A DNA stretch of 47,145 nucleotides from a virus. Each line of letters opens with the position of its first letter. Position 1 is the first letter of the stretch. The stretch is from positions 1 to 47,145 of IMG/VR virus record IMGVR_UViG_3300010042_000012. The stretch is one strand, 5' to 3'. The position numbers and the translations under genes were made by a program. The notes below the pieces were generated by a model, which ran no database searches, was not told the origin of the DNA, and worked only from the letters and a program-made list of their open reading frames with translations. Below, piece by piece: positions 14,125 to 22,759 of the stretch.

Positions 14125-17100
14125 TTAGATACCGTAAGCCCTCAGAGAATTCGTATTTAATTTCCCTAAAAGATCCACAACATCGACCAGCAGAGCCAGG
14201 TTTTTATTATACGCCGTGTTCTGCGCGATCACTGAAAGGTGCCCTACTGAAACGTTCATATCGGTAGCCATTCGAGCCTGGTAGATACGGATTGCATTCG
14301 CCTGCCCGACCAATGCCGAAACTGTTTCTTCGGATGCACCTTTGATTGACCCCTTCATGGCATCGTCTGTGCCCTGGCTTCTGCCGAAGAGATCATTAAA
14401 TCCGTTTTCTTTCGCCCAAGCCTCCAAACCGGACAAGCCCTCGAAATAACTTTCCACGGCAGGAAGTCCGTACTTATCGAACCGGCTTAAATCATCGACG
14501 ATCGAACCGTCACCTTTCGTCAGCGAGTTAGTCATTTCATCAACGAGCTGATCCAGTGCAGGCCCCACGAGCTGAGAAAATAAGAGCTTCGTAGCCACGT
14601 CTGCAATAATATCCCCTACGGTTTTATGTAACGCCTGTGCTGCTGCATCGCCAGCGCGGAAAGCCTCTACGAGTGCATCCCTGAGATTATCCCCAATGTT
14701 CCCGGTCAGATCAACCATGTTCGTTTTAATCTGTTCGGTTGCTTTCTCCATTTCCTCGTTGAAAGCGATCGCAGATTCTAACATCGCCTTGGTTTTATCA
14801 TCGACCTGGTTATTGGTGATCAATGCCTGAGCCATCGCTACGTCAATTTCTGCCCATCCCTTGGCTGTCTCAGTTACGAGATCGGGGTACATTTCCATCA
14901 GAGATCCGAAAGCGTCCTTTTTCTTTTTCGAGAATAGCCCACCGACTAACCCTACAACACCACCCACGATTGCACCAACAGCGGTACCCACACCAGGTAA
15001 TGCCGATCCGATAAGCGCACCCGTAGCAGCTCCGGCACCGACCATGCCTAAAGTCGTTTTCCCATCGACGACATTTTTCTGGCCTTTCTTCGCTTTACCT
15101 TCGTTCAGCTTGTCGATCGCTTCCTGGTACTTCTTAGCTGCATCATCGAACTGAGCTACCCCGGCTTTGATCTGACCGTCGTAATCCTGGTAGAACGGAT
15201 TGTCTTTGTACGCCTTCCCTATGTTCTGATTTAACGCCAGAGCGTACGAATTCTCTGCGGCTAGTCTTTCACTCTCGAATACCCTTTCGGCCTCCCTACG
15301 CCGTTTATTTGCGTCAATAATCCCGGTAATGATCTGTATCACGTTCTGCGCTGCAGCCGCGTACCCGTCCATTGTCAGTTTTCCGCCTTTCGTATAAGAT
15401 TTATTATTCAGCGCGTCCTCAACTTTTAGGGCTGCGCCGGCCAATCCCGAAAGTACCCCTCCGATTTCGCCTAAAGTACCTCCATAGGAACTTAGGGCAG
15501 TTCCGAGATCCGAGATCGCGCCTCCGATAGCAGACCAGACTGCGATCGAGTGCTGCCGGTGTTCTTCTTCGGCATCGTTGACCCGTTTCAGCTGCTGGGT
15601 GTACTCGTCCGTCCCTTCGACCAATGCAGCGAGTTTTTTCTTTTCTGCCTCGAGCCTTAGTTTCGTTTCGTTCCTGGATGATGCCGCGATTATCTTTTCC
15701 AGCTCCTTATACGCTTTCGATTCCTGCGCGTTCCGGGTATTGACTGTTTTTAGTTCTTTTTTCTCAGCCTCATTGATCCGGTCAAGGGCTTTTATATAAC
15801 TCGCCGCTTTCTTATCCGCATAAACTTTATCGAGCTGCACCCTCAGATCCGCGTAATGGTTCTGGATAGCCAGCAGTTGAGTTTCAGAATTTATCTGATC
15901 GACCAGGAATTCATCGAGTAGTTTCTTACGGTCCTTCTGAACGGCAAGTATTCGTTCGGATACTCCCTGACGTTTCGAAATCCCATCAGAAGAAAAGTCG
16001 TTCGGATCCAAACTTTGTTGAATTCGGTTCAACTCGATCAGTTCCTCGGTCAGGCTGCCAGCTTTCTCCCTGGCTGATTCAAGCTGCTTCTCGAATACAG
16101 CCATCGGAGAATCTTTCGCCGTAAGTCGGTTTCTTTCCCCCAAAAGTTTATTGAGATCGATTTTATCCTGGTCGTTAAGGCTTCCAGCATACCCGGCAGT
16201 TTGAAGCGTTTCTAGCCGCTTAATTTCGGTTTTTATGTAATCGAGATAATCCGATCCGTTCTGCCTTAACGTCCTGAACTGTTCTGCAGCGGCTTCGGCT
16301 CCGTAGGTCGTCACCCAACGTTCGTAGACCTCGTACATCTTTTTCTTTTCGTCGATTTCTTCCGCAAACGTCTTTATCCGTTCGTTTTTCTCGTCCTGAG
16401 CCGTTTTCTTTACGTTCGTAGTCTTTCCCCCTGTGATAGCATCCCTGCGCTTCTCCAGCGCGTTTATTTGCTTTTCCAGGGCATCGTACTCTGAACGGGT
16501 TGTCGCTTTCTCCTGCTTATCTTTTAATGCCTTAATTTCTTCGTTGTAATTGGCAACGTTTTTCTTAATGACTTCTTTGATATTGGCTGCCTCCTTGTTT
16601 CTCGATTTACGACGTTGTTCGATCCCGTTATTGACCTGATCCATTAACCCCTTATTGTAATCGAGGATTGATTTTACAGCCGCATCCTTTTGCTCCTGCA
16701 TATTTTTACGCATCACGTCGACAGTATTCACGCCACCACCTCTTTTATTCGAGGCAAGCATTCCAGCAGCCATTGTCTCCAGGAAACCAGGCGCATAGTC
16801 GCCGTCAGCAGATCCCGAACGGATCTTACTTACCTTTTCCAGGTTTGCGTCGATCTGAGCCTGGATAGTTGAGATTCGGATCTGTTCTTTTTTAGCTCGG
16901 ATATAATCCTGAATTGCGACCGTAGATCTTTCCGTAGCTGCATTCTCCAGCGTTATTCCGCTTAGAATATCCGGGTTTAATGCGATCAGCTTTTTTAAGA
17001 TTGATTCTTTCTGTTCCCGTGTCTTTGTTTCATCGGTCAGCTGTTTTCTAAGTAGTTCGATATTGGCAGCCTCTTTCGATATTGCCAGTTCTGATTCGGC

Positions 17101-18231
17101 AGCTGCATCATTCATTCGCTGCTGCGCCTCTGCTGCCTCGGTAGCTTTACCGCCGAATACAATGAAACCGGAAACAAGAGCGGCCAGGGCTGTCGCAGCA
17201 ATCACGTACGGATTCGCTTTTACGACCAGGTTAAACAAGGCCTGAGCCTCGGCAGCTGATTTTATACTACGTGCCAAACTTAGGAAAGCCTGTATTTCAG
17301 TGATCAGAACCGATCTTGTCTGCAGAGCTGCAGTAAGAGCAAGAGCCGCCCGGTAGGTGCCGTAAGTAGCCACCAGAACAGTTATTACGTCGATTACTTT
17401 CTGGTAATTCTCGACCACGCCGATCGTGCCCTTTATAGCCTCTGCGATAATCCCCTGCTGACTTTTCCCAATGTCGTTGAAAGCTGCATCAAAGGCATCT
17501 CCTAACTGAGCGATCAAACCAGGCAAAGATTTCGATTGCGCTTCCATCAGCCCACCAAACATAGATCCTTGTTTTGTCAGGTTCTCGATCACTTTCTGGA
17601 CTTCCGGAAATCCGATTTTACCGGCTTCGACCAGCCCTTTTACGTCCTTTTCAGCGACCCCCATAATTTTAGCCAGTTCTTTGATCATCGGAATACCACG
17701 ACCCGTGAACTGGTTAAGATCCTGAGTATATAACCGGCCTTGCGTCATTGTAGTACCGTACAGGTATGCTATATCACCTAACGGCGCGCCGATACCGGAG
17801 GCTATATCGCCTAATTTTGTTAAGGTCGAAATAACCGTATCGGCCTGTTCCCCGTAGGCTAATAGCTGTTTCGTTGCGGCTGCCGTATCCTTCAAACCAT
17901 AAGGTGTCAGGGCAGCAAACCGTGTGACGTCAGCCATTAATTTATCGGCCTTACCTTTGCTTTGCAGCATGGTTTCGAACGCGATTTCGAGCTGCTGGAA
18001 TTCACCCCGAACCCTTATGATCTGCTGCGGTAACTGAGCCAGGCCGATCGCGGCCAAGCCTCCGGCAGCAGCCCGGCCAAGGTTGCTGAATATAGAATCC
18101 ATTTTACGCGATTCCTTATTGGCCGTAGATGTTAATGATTCAATTCGACGATTCATATTCTGGATCGTCTTGTTAAAATCGGTATCGCCGATATATGCGT
18201 CAAACGATAACGCCCCGTTTCTGTTTTGCAT
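14125..18231 (-). CDS. Tail tape measure protein (1368 aa)
   Basis: The protein that sets tail length and is ejected at infection. It starts MQNRNGALSFDAYIGDTDFN, then long helices (NRRIESLTSTANKESRKMDS) and the classical tape-measure core FQQLEIAFETMLQSKGKADK / LMADVTRFAALTPYGLKDTA, with GIPMIKELAKIMGV about 100 residues later. Long Lys/Glu-rich coiled-coil stretches occupy roughly residues 350-900. A Gly/Ala-rich hydrophobic segment, MVGAGAATGALIGSAL followed by VGAIVGGVVGLVGGLF (about 1060-1095), could cross the inner membrane during DNA entry. The order, downstream of the tail chaperones and upstream of tail-tip genes, is standard, except that the plus-strand cassette lies between it and the tail-tip genes. 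Confidence 0.93.
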   Translation of the reverse strand: MQNRNGALSFDAYIGDTDFNKTIQNMNRRIESLTSTANKESRKMDSIFSNLGRAAAGGLAAIGLAQLPQQIIRVRGEFQQLEIAFETMLQSKGKADKLMADVTRFAALTPYGLKDTAAATKQLLAYGEQADTVISTLTKLGDIASGIGAPLGDIAYLYGTTMTQGRLYTQDLNQFTGRGIPMIKELAKIMGVAEKDVKGLVEAGKIGFPEVQKVIENLTKQGSMFGGLMEAQSKSLPGLIAQLGDAFDAAFNDIGKSQQGIIAEAIKGTIGVVENYQKVIDVITVLVATYGTYRAALALTAALQTRSVLITEIQAFLSLARSIKSAAEAQALFNLVVKANPYVIAATALAALVSGFIVFGGKATEAAEAQQRMNDAAAESELAISKEAANIELLRKQLTDETKTREQKESILKKLIALNPDILSGITLENAATERSTVAIQDYIRAKKEQIRISTIQAQIDANLEKVSKIRSGSADGDYAPGFLETMAAGMLASNKRGGGVNTVDVMRKNMQEQKDAAVKSILDYNKGLMDQVNNGIEQRRKSRNKEAANIKEVIKKNVANYNEEIKALKDKQEKATTRSEYDALEKQINALEKRRDAITGGKTTNVKKTAQDEKNERIKTFAEEIDEKKKMYEVYERWVTTYGAEAAAEQFRTLRQNGSDYLDYIKTEIKRLETLQTAGYAGSLNDQDKIDLNKLLGERNRLTAKDSPMAVFEKQLESAREKAGSLTEELIELNRIQQSLDPNDFSSDGISKRQGVSERILAVQKDRKKLLDEFLVDQINSETQLLAIQNHYADLRVQLDKVYADKKAASYIKALDRINEAEKKELKTVNTRNAQESKAYKELEKIIAASSRNETKLRLEAEKKKLAALVEGTDEYTQQLKRVNDAEEEHRQHSIAVWSAIGGAISDLGTALSSYGGTLGEIGGVLSGLAGAALKVEDALNNKSYTKGGKLTMDGYAAAAQNVIQIITGIIDANKRRREAERVFESERLAAENSYALALNQNIGKAYKDNPFYQDYDGQIKAGVAQFDDAAKKYQEAIDKLNEGKAKKGQKNVVDGKTTLGMVGAGAATGALIGSALPGVGTAVGAIVGGVVGLVGGLFSKKKKDAFGSLMEMYPDLVTETAKGWAEIDVAMAQALITNNQVDDKTKAMLESAIAFNEEMEKATEQIKTNMVDLTGNIGDNLRDALVEAFRAGDAAAQALHKTVGDIIADVATKLLFSQLVGPALDQLVDEMTNSLTKGDGSIVDDLSRFDKYGLPAVESYFEGLSGLEAWAKENGFNDLFGRSQGTDDAMKGSIKGASEETVSALVGQANAIRIYQARMATDMNVSVGHLSVIAQNTAYNKNLALLVDVVDLLGKLNTNSLRAYGI

Positions 18232-18236
18232 AGCGT

Positions 18237-18404
18237 TTACCCTCCTTTTATCATGTTGATTTTAGCCCTTACTGCGTCTTCTGCTTCAGAACTATTATTT
18301 TCTTTTTTCGAGGGTTTGCCCTGGTCAGCCATTACGCGAACCATATAAGGCCATTTTACGCCCCAGGTTAATTCATTAAACGAAATACCAAAATGCGCCC
18401 TCAT
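18237..18404 (-). CDS. Tail assembly chaperone extension (T-like) or small separate protein
   Basis: The frame is open from a stop at about 18505 down to the TAA at 18239-18237. It overlaps the end of the 154-aa chaperone in the -1 frame, the arrangement seen for tail chaperone G/GT pairs. I give the first internal ATG (18404), yielding 55 aa starting MRAHFGISFNELTWGVKWPY and ending AKINMIKGG. If made by frameshifting, the product would be a fusion with the upstream chaperone. No canonical X-XXY-YYZ slippery site is visible in the overlap, so independent initiation is as likely. Confidence 0.6.
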   Translation of the reverse strand: MRAHFGISFNELTWGVKWPYMVRVMADQGKPSKKENNSSEAEDAVRAKINMIKGG

Positions 18405-18430
18405 AGCACCGCGTGAACCAAAAGTGGTTT

Positions 18431-18895
18431 TTATTCCTCCATCGCTTGCGGTATCGTCGTCCGACTTGTCGACAGTAATGCGATAGAGCTTGTAAAATCC
18501 TCAAGGTTCATCGACTGCAGAATGATATTCGTCAGCTTCAGTAAAGTGTCCGGCTTAATTTTCCAGAGGAAAATAGAAGCGAAAAAAGGCGTCAGAAATT
18601 TAATTTTCCATCTGCTGTTCAGGACTGCGATCGCTACGATCCGGGAGGCAATCTTGGCATTCTTCCTAACGACCTGTTTCGATTCTTCAAACCTCTGTAA
18701 ATGGCTTGCGTGTTCAGATCCTAAAATTTCCTTATCAATATCGAGTTTCAGGAATTCAAGCGATAAATAATCTAAGGTTCCTAAATAGGGCTGTTGTATA
18801 AGGTAGGTTTTCCCTCCGGCTTCGAATTCGAGCCCCTCATCGAGTAATATTTTTAACTGATCCCGTTCTGCTTTTACTTCGTCGAATGTATCCAT
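18431..18895 (-). CDS. Tail assembly chaperone (G-like, 154 aa)
   Basis: It lies between the major tail protein and the tape measure gene, where the tail assembly chaperone that holds the tape measure is encoded. It begins MDTFDEVKAERDQLKILLDE, has a short strand pair (LEFEAGGKTYLIQQPYLGT), and is otherwise helical (ASRIVAIAVLN; FFASIFLWKIKPDTLLKLTNIIL). This profile matches the small alpha-helical chaperones of siphoviruses. A second frame continues past its stop (to 18237). A hairpin terminator upstream probably lowers its level relative to the tail tube protein. Confidence 0.72.
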   Translation of the reverse strand: MDTFDEVKAERDQLKILLDEGLEFEAGGKTYLIQQPYLGTLDYLSLEFLKLDIDKEILGSEHASHLQRFEESKQVVRKNAKIASRIVAIAVLNSRWKIKFLTPFFASIFLWKIKPDTLLKLTNIILQSMNLEDFTSSIALLSTSRTTIPQAMEE

Positions 18896-18913
18896 TTTAA
18901 AATGTTATTTACG

Positions 18914-18950
18914 AAAAAACCCCGGCACCAAACCGGTATCGGGGTTTTTT
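18914..18950 (-). terminator. Hairpin terminator between major tail protein and chaperone genes
   Basis: AAAAAACCCCG pairs with CGGGGTTTTTT (11 bp), with an inner ACC/GGT pairing. It sits between the highly expressed tail tube gene and the chaperone gene, and suggests partial termination that keeps chaperone and tape measure levels low. Confidence 0.85.
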
Positions 18951-18971
18951 TCAATCTCAAAAAAGTATCTA

Positions 18972-19481
18972 CTATGTCGCCATTGGTCCGAAAGTAACGG
19001 GCCCAACTCCTGTTTTTTCAGGTAGTAAAGGCTCAACAACAATGTCGATCGCTACTTTACCGGCTTTTGCATAATCGGCGTTTAACTTCGCATAAACTGA
19101 ACCCCTGTTAATTGTCTCGATTAATCCCTTTTTAGGGGTGATTTTAACAGTAAGATCCTGAATATATTTAGCTGAAGGAAACGAGTACGTTGCAGTCGCT
19201 CCTGTTCCGGTAACTGTTCCCCCGAAAGCCTTGGCAAAAGTAGCCAGGTCAGGATCTACTACCGTAACAAGAAAAGGCATTTCGCCTCCCGTCACCTGAA
19301 CATCTAACGCGGTATCACTTTCGTGAGAATAAAGTCGATCCAGGGTAGGATCTCCCTCGACGTGAGTTACCGAGCTATCGCGGTCAGATAGTCCCCAGGA
19401 TGAAAACACCGTTCCAGGGCCGCCGTCTGATACTAAGGGCGCAAACTCGATACTTTTTAACCCTCTGGTTATTGTTCCCAT
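18972..19481 (-). CDS. Major tail (tube) protein (169 aa)
   Basis: Forms the tail tube. It begins MGTITRGLKSIEFAPLVSDG; central strands include DSSVTHVEGDPTLDRLYSHE and TALDVQVTGGEMPFLVTVVD; the end reads KAGKVAIDIVVEPLLPEKTG. Small size, alternating beta strands and position directly after the tail terminator and before the terminator hairpin and chaperones all fit a siphovirus tube protein. Direct sequence similarity to a named family was not recognised, so the assignment rests on gene order and composition. Confidence 0.78.
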   Translation of the reverse strand: MGTITRGLKSIEFAPLVSDGGPGTVFSSWGLSDRDSSVTHVEGDPTLDRLYSHESDTALDVQVTGGEMPFLVTVVDPDLATFAKAFGGTVTGTGATATYSFPSAKYIQDLTVKITPKKGLIETINRGSVYAKLNADYAKAGKVAIDIVVEPLLPEKTGVGPVTFGPMAT

Positions 19482-19492
19482 TTTATGAAAAT

Positions 19493-19903
19493 TTAATAAT
19501 GGTTGTACATTCTTACTTCAATCCTGAAATTAAAAAAGTGTTGTGACAGCTCCGGGACTTCGTTTAAACTGCTGTCTTCGATCCATAATGCGAAAGTTTC
19601 GCCGTCTGTTTCTTCGAGTATAGCCTTAACCAGGTTAACGATTATCTTAAACCTGGCAGAATTGGCTAAAGTCGTAGGAACTCCCTTTACTGTCGACTGA
19701 ATATCCTGAATGTGAATATTGACATTGGCAACCCCGAATTGGCGCGTTCCGTCACCTAAGGTCAGAGATTTTATTACAATGTCTTCCAGCTGAGAATCGT
19801 TTGGCCGCTTGCCTTTGTACACGCCGCCAGAAATCACGCTGGTGATATTCGCGACGTTAAGCAGCCTATAAATTGCATCATCCTGATCCAGTACAGTATT
19901 CAT
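19493..19903 (-). CDS. Tail terminator protein (136 aa)
   Basis: It starts MNTVLDQDDAIYRLLNVANI and contains GGVYKGKRPNDSQLEDIVIKSLTL, then FGVANVNIHIQDI and FALWIEDSSLNEVPELSQHF. This 'short helix, GGVYKG-RP, strand-rich' pattern is seen in siphovirus tail terminator (gpU/gp17-like) proteins that cap the tube and join it to the head. Its position between the gp10-like protein and the tube protein agrees. The start overlaps the end of the upstream gene by 4 bp. Confidence 0.72.
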   Translation of the reverse strand: MNTVLDQDDAIYRLLNVANITSVISGGVYKGKRPNDSQLEDIVIKSLTLGDGTRQFGVANVNIHIQDIQSTVKGVPTTLANSARFKIIVNLVKAILEETDGETFALWIEDSSLNEVPELSQHFFNFRIEVRMYNHY

Positions 19904-20376
19904 CGAATTCTTTTAAAGTCGGATTGTAATTGAGCTTTTAAGCCCGGTAATTCTTGTTTTGCATATTGTTCGGCAGAAGTTAAAACGTCGTAACCTTTTA
20001 ACTCGACCGACTTTGCGTAATTCATTCCAGCGGTTACGATCAAAATAAAGCCTTTCTGGTTGTATGACAAGATTTTCAAGGCTAAAGCCCTTCCTATCAG
20101 ATCGCCCTGTTCGCTTGTAGGCATCGCGCCCGACTTGGTTTTCTTATAGTTATCCTTTTTCAGTTTCCCGTCCTTAGCTATAATATACCCTATCGAGTTT
20201 CGTAAATTCGCTGTCTGATCTTTGTACGTGTCCAGGCTCCGGGCAATATTGACACACTGCTCACCTAAGTACTGCAACCGGGCAACGATTATCTGTTCGA
20301 TTGGCAGTAGGTCGGCCTGCAGTTTCCGCATCACCATTTCACGACTGAAAGTTCGTTTTATACCCATATCCGGCAA
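19900..20376 (-). CDS. HK97 gp10-like neck/tail completion protein (158 aa)
   Basis: The pattern MRKLQADLLPIEQIIVARLQ / YLGEQCVNIARSLDTYKDQT and TANLRNSIGYIIAKDGK matches gp10-type neck proteins: a long N-terminal helix, then a 'T-x-N-L-R-x-S-I-G-Y' strand. Later, GFILIVTAGMNYAKSVELKG corresponds to the typical 'AxxYAxxVE' segment. It ends in a basic helix (AQLQSDFKRIR). It overlaps the head-closure gene by 19 bp and the tail terminator gene by 4 bp. Confidence 0.8.
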   Translation of the reverse strand: MPDMGIKRTFSREMVMRKLQADLLPIEQIIVARLQYLGEQCVNIARSLDTYKDQTANLRNSIGYIIAKDGKLKKDNYKKTKSGAMPTSEQGDLIGRALALKILSYNQKGFILIVTAGMNYAKSVELKGYDVLTSAEQYAKQELPGLKAQLQSDFKRIR

Positions 20377-20675
20377 TGTAGTTGATCAGACCTGAATGAC
20401 TTAACCGTTCCGAGTAAACGAATATCTGTCCCCTGTACGACCCTTACCCTTGTACCGACTTTTACTTCAGCAGTCCCCTTCGGTAGCTGGATCAAAGCCT
20501 GAAAGATATGTGACGTACCGTCAACGTTTATCTGTTTAGCTCCTGAATTGGCCTCGTCCCTGCATTTTGCATGAGTTACGTAATCAGAAACAGGTTCGAC
20601 AGGATCGCCGTCAGTGTTAAAACTTCCCGGTGTCGTTGTCATTACCTGGAGTATATACGGATATTGTCTGACCAT
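20358..20675 (-). CDS. Head-tail joining (head-closure) protein (105 aa)
   Basis: It begins MVRQYPYILQVMTTTPGSFN; the middle CRDEANSGAKQINVDGTSHI and KVGTRVRVVQGTDIRLLGTV form a small beta-barrel typical of head-closure proteins that seal the connector. Size and its order after the adaptor gene and before the gp10-like gene support the call. No catalytic residues are expected. The gene overlaps its downstream neighbour by 19 bp. Confidence 0.72.
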   Translation of the reverse strand: MVRQYPYILQVMTTTPGSFNTDGDPVEPVSDYVTHAKCRDEANSGAKQINVDGTSHIFQALIQLPKGTAEVKVGTRVRVVQGTDIRLLGTVKSFRSDQLHCRIWV

Positions 20676-20676
20676 C

Positions 20677-21003
20677 TTACCAGCGTTTTATTACTCTTAA
20701 TGTAGGTACAGGAGCCGCAAAAACGTCAGGCAGGCCAAGTTCAGCGCAAAGCAAAGAATAAAACAGCTTTACAGCTCCTTTATCCCATTTTTCGGCATAG
20801 CCTCCTTCGGTAATATCTGGCTTGAGCAACAACTCAGGAAGTATCTTAACGATCGCTGTTTTAACTTGGATCGTCGAACCTGGCGTATAATAGCTTGTCG
20901 GATCCAACCCCTGTTCTATTAATGCCGCTTCGGTTTCGACTTCCGATAATTCGATATTGTATCGTAACAGTTTCGCTTCGAAATATTCCTGAATTGTTGC
21001 CAT
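20677..21003 (-). CDS. Head-tail connector adaptor protein (108 aa)
   Basis: An all-helical small protein starting MATIQEYFEAKLLRYNIELS and including EAALIEQGLDPTSYYTPGST and KAIVKILPELLLKPDITEGG-like segments. These match the helical adaptor (gp6/gp15-like) that binds beneath the portal. It lies directly after the capsid gene (16 bp) and 1 bp before the head-closure gene. Identified by order and helical profile rather than by a diagnostic motif. Confidence 0.72.
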   Translation of the reverse strand: MATIQEYFEAKLLRYNIELSEVETEAALIEQGLDPTSYYTPGSTIQVKTAIVKILPELLLKPDITEGGYAEKWDKGAVKLFYSLLCAELGLPDVFAAPVPTLRVIKRW

Positions 21004-21019
21004 TCCTGAACCAGATTAA

Positions 21020-22117
21020 TTATTTACTCCAGCTGGTATTCGCTGTATCTACCAACCATTTGTTTTTAGCGTTCGCCATTACAGGGAATGCATTCGCGAT
21101 CGCAAGACAGGTTTCTACCAAAGGTTCTTCCTGTGCAAAACGTTTGATCAAAACGTGATTACGTTTCACTTTCAGAGATTTCGTAGTTGTTACGAATTCA
21201 TCCGCGAGATCCGTATGGAAAGTATTTCCAAGCGTAGCGGATTCGCTGAACAGGATAACCCCAGGCTCCCAAGGATCTACCGTTTCGCGATCTCCTTTTT
21301 TGTCTTCCAGCGTAATGAAAGATTCGATTACGATAAACTGCGGCAGGCCTGAACCTTTAAGCGCGACATTTAAGGATTGCAAAGACGGGGTCGAGGTCAG
21401 GTTTAATGCCTGAACCAACAAAGGGGCTGCAAAAGAAAGTGTTTCGGCAGATCCAAGAATGGCATCGACAACGGCCTGGGTAGTGAAAGCAAAGTTCAAT
21501 TTCTTGTTCTTAGCCTGCGCCATTTTAACCTGTGTTTTAATCATCGTGATCGGCAAAGAACTTGCTGAATTCGCTGTCGTGATCGGGATCGCAACACCGG
21601 ATTTATTCGCGTTCGGGATCAGAAAATCAACATTGGCATCGGTAACGATACCCTGGTTGTTCTGAGCCGTCAAAGTTACTTTACCTTTCGAAGCTGCCTG
21701 AATAGCTAAGTATTCAAGTTTGGCATTTACGCCGGTATAGCAAAACTCCTGGTCTTCCCAGATCCATTCCAGGATACGGTTTTTAACGTTTGCATCAGTA
21801 GAACCTGCGGCAAGACGTTTCAGACGAGTGTATTCGTTCCACTCACTTTCTGTTTTTTCACGGGCCACACCGATTTTAGCAATGTTTCCTTTCAAGGCTC
21901 CTACGATCTCACGACGTTTACGTGGCGCACGGGCATCCCATGAAATCACGTCACCGGCTACGGGTGCCCCGAACTCGGCTTCAAGCTGTTCCCATTTAAG
22001 GGAATCGGTATAACGCAATGGAAACAATGTAGGGTAGTAGAATTCCGAAAGAGTATACTCGTTCGCTACTGCCTGCATGTCCACCGTATTAAGACCTTCA
22101 ATTAATGATTCTCTCAT
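21020..22117 (-). CDS. Major capsid protein, lambda gpE-like family
   Basis: It forms the icosahedral shell. It opens MRESLIEGLNTVDMQAVANE, followed by YYPTLFPLRYTDSLKWEQLE, GDVISWDARAPRKRREIVGA and AKIGVAREKTESEWNEYTRL, the pattern of 'phage major capsid protein E' (HK97 fold) with the characteristic early 'P-L-x-x-T' and 'R' residues. Length (365 aa) is normal. No long N-terminal delta domain is visible; a separate scaffold gene lies upstream (22760-23464). The C-terminal half includes PWEPGVILFSESATLGNTFH, where gpE-type proteins have the 'p..vvl.....G' strand. Confidence 0.88.
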   Translation of the reverse strand: MRESLIEGLNTVDMQAVANEYTLSEFYYPTLFPLRYTDSLKWEQLEAEFGAPVAGDVISWDARAPRKRREIVGALKGNIAKIGVAREKTESEWNEYTRLKRLAAGSTDANVKNRILEWIWEDQEFCYTGVNAKLEYLAIQAASKGKVTLTAQNNQGIVTDANVDFLIPNANKSGVAIPITTANSASSLPITMIKTQVKMAQAKNKKLNFAFTTQAVVDAILGSAETLSFAAPLLVQALNLTSTPSLQSLNVALKGSGLPQFIVIESFITLEDKKGDRETVDPWEPGVILFSESATLGNTFHTDLADEFVTTTKSLKVKRNHVLIKRFAQEEPLVETCLAIANAFPVMANAKNKWLVDTANTSWSK

Positions 22118-22154
22118 TTCTGTTTCGGTAAAAAGTTAATAAATTAAACAGCTA

Positions 22155-22739
22155 TTACGACAGCCATAAAAGATGTGGATTCACAGCCTTAATCGCAGCA
22201 GTAACAGGAGGTGCGGCCACCTCAAATACCGAAGCACGGATCAAAGCATCCACCACGTTCGTATCGTTTTCCTTGATCAGTACTTCGTGTCCGGTTAGGA
22301 CGATCATACCTGAAAGAAAAGCCGAAGTAGCACCAGCAGATTGAGCCGTAGCAGAGAAGACAGCGACACCATTAGAAACAGCGACACCTAGCGTAGTTGA
22401 TACCGTGATAATATCGTCCGTAGCACCGGATTTATTAATCGAAGTAATCGGGTAGGCTTTTGCACCTACAGCAGACGCAAAGAAATCACCCACTTTAAAA
22501 TTGTGACCTTTTGCAACCTGGTAATCTGTCGCCGTGTTAGTTGCGGCGGCAGTAATACGGGCTGATTTAATCGGCTGGTAAAGGCCGTTCACAGCTTTTA
22601 CGACAGGAGTTCCTGCAGGTACAAGATCGCCCGGCACAAAATAAGACGAATCGAGGGTGATCCCCCCGATTACGTCTTCAAGTTTGGTGGCGAAAACTAC
22701 CCTACGAACTGAGCTGTCCGATTCACGTGAGTTTTGCAT
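22155..22739 (-). CDS. Head decoration/fibre protein (194 aa)
   Basis: A Gly/Ala/Val/Thr-rich beta protein between scaffold and capsid genes, the usual place of decoration proteins. It has FVPGDLVPAGTPVVKAVNG (a 'GD-x-x-x-x-G-T-P' element common in such proteins), LYQPIKSARITAAATNTATD and YQVAKGHNFKVGDFFASAVG. It ends in VNPHLLWLS. It should bind the outside of the mature shell. There is a 37-bp gap to the capsid gene and 20 bp after the scaffold gene. Confidence 0.7.
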   Translation of the reverse strand: MQNSRESDSSVRRVVFATKLEDVIGGITLDSSYFVPGDLVPAGTPVVKAVNGLYQPIKSARITAAATNTATDYQVAKGHNFKVGDFFASAVGAKAYPITSINKSGATDDIITVSTTLGVAVSNGVAVFSATAQSAGATSAFLSGMIVLTGHEVLIKENDTNVVDALIRASVFEVAAPPVTAAIKAVNPHLLWLS

Positions 22740-22759
22740 ATTGGATTTTAATTAAGGTT

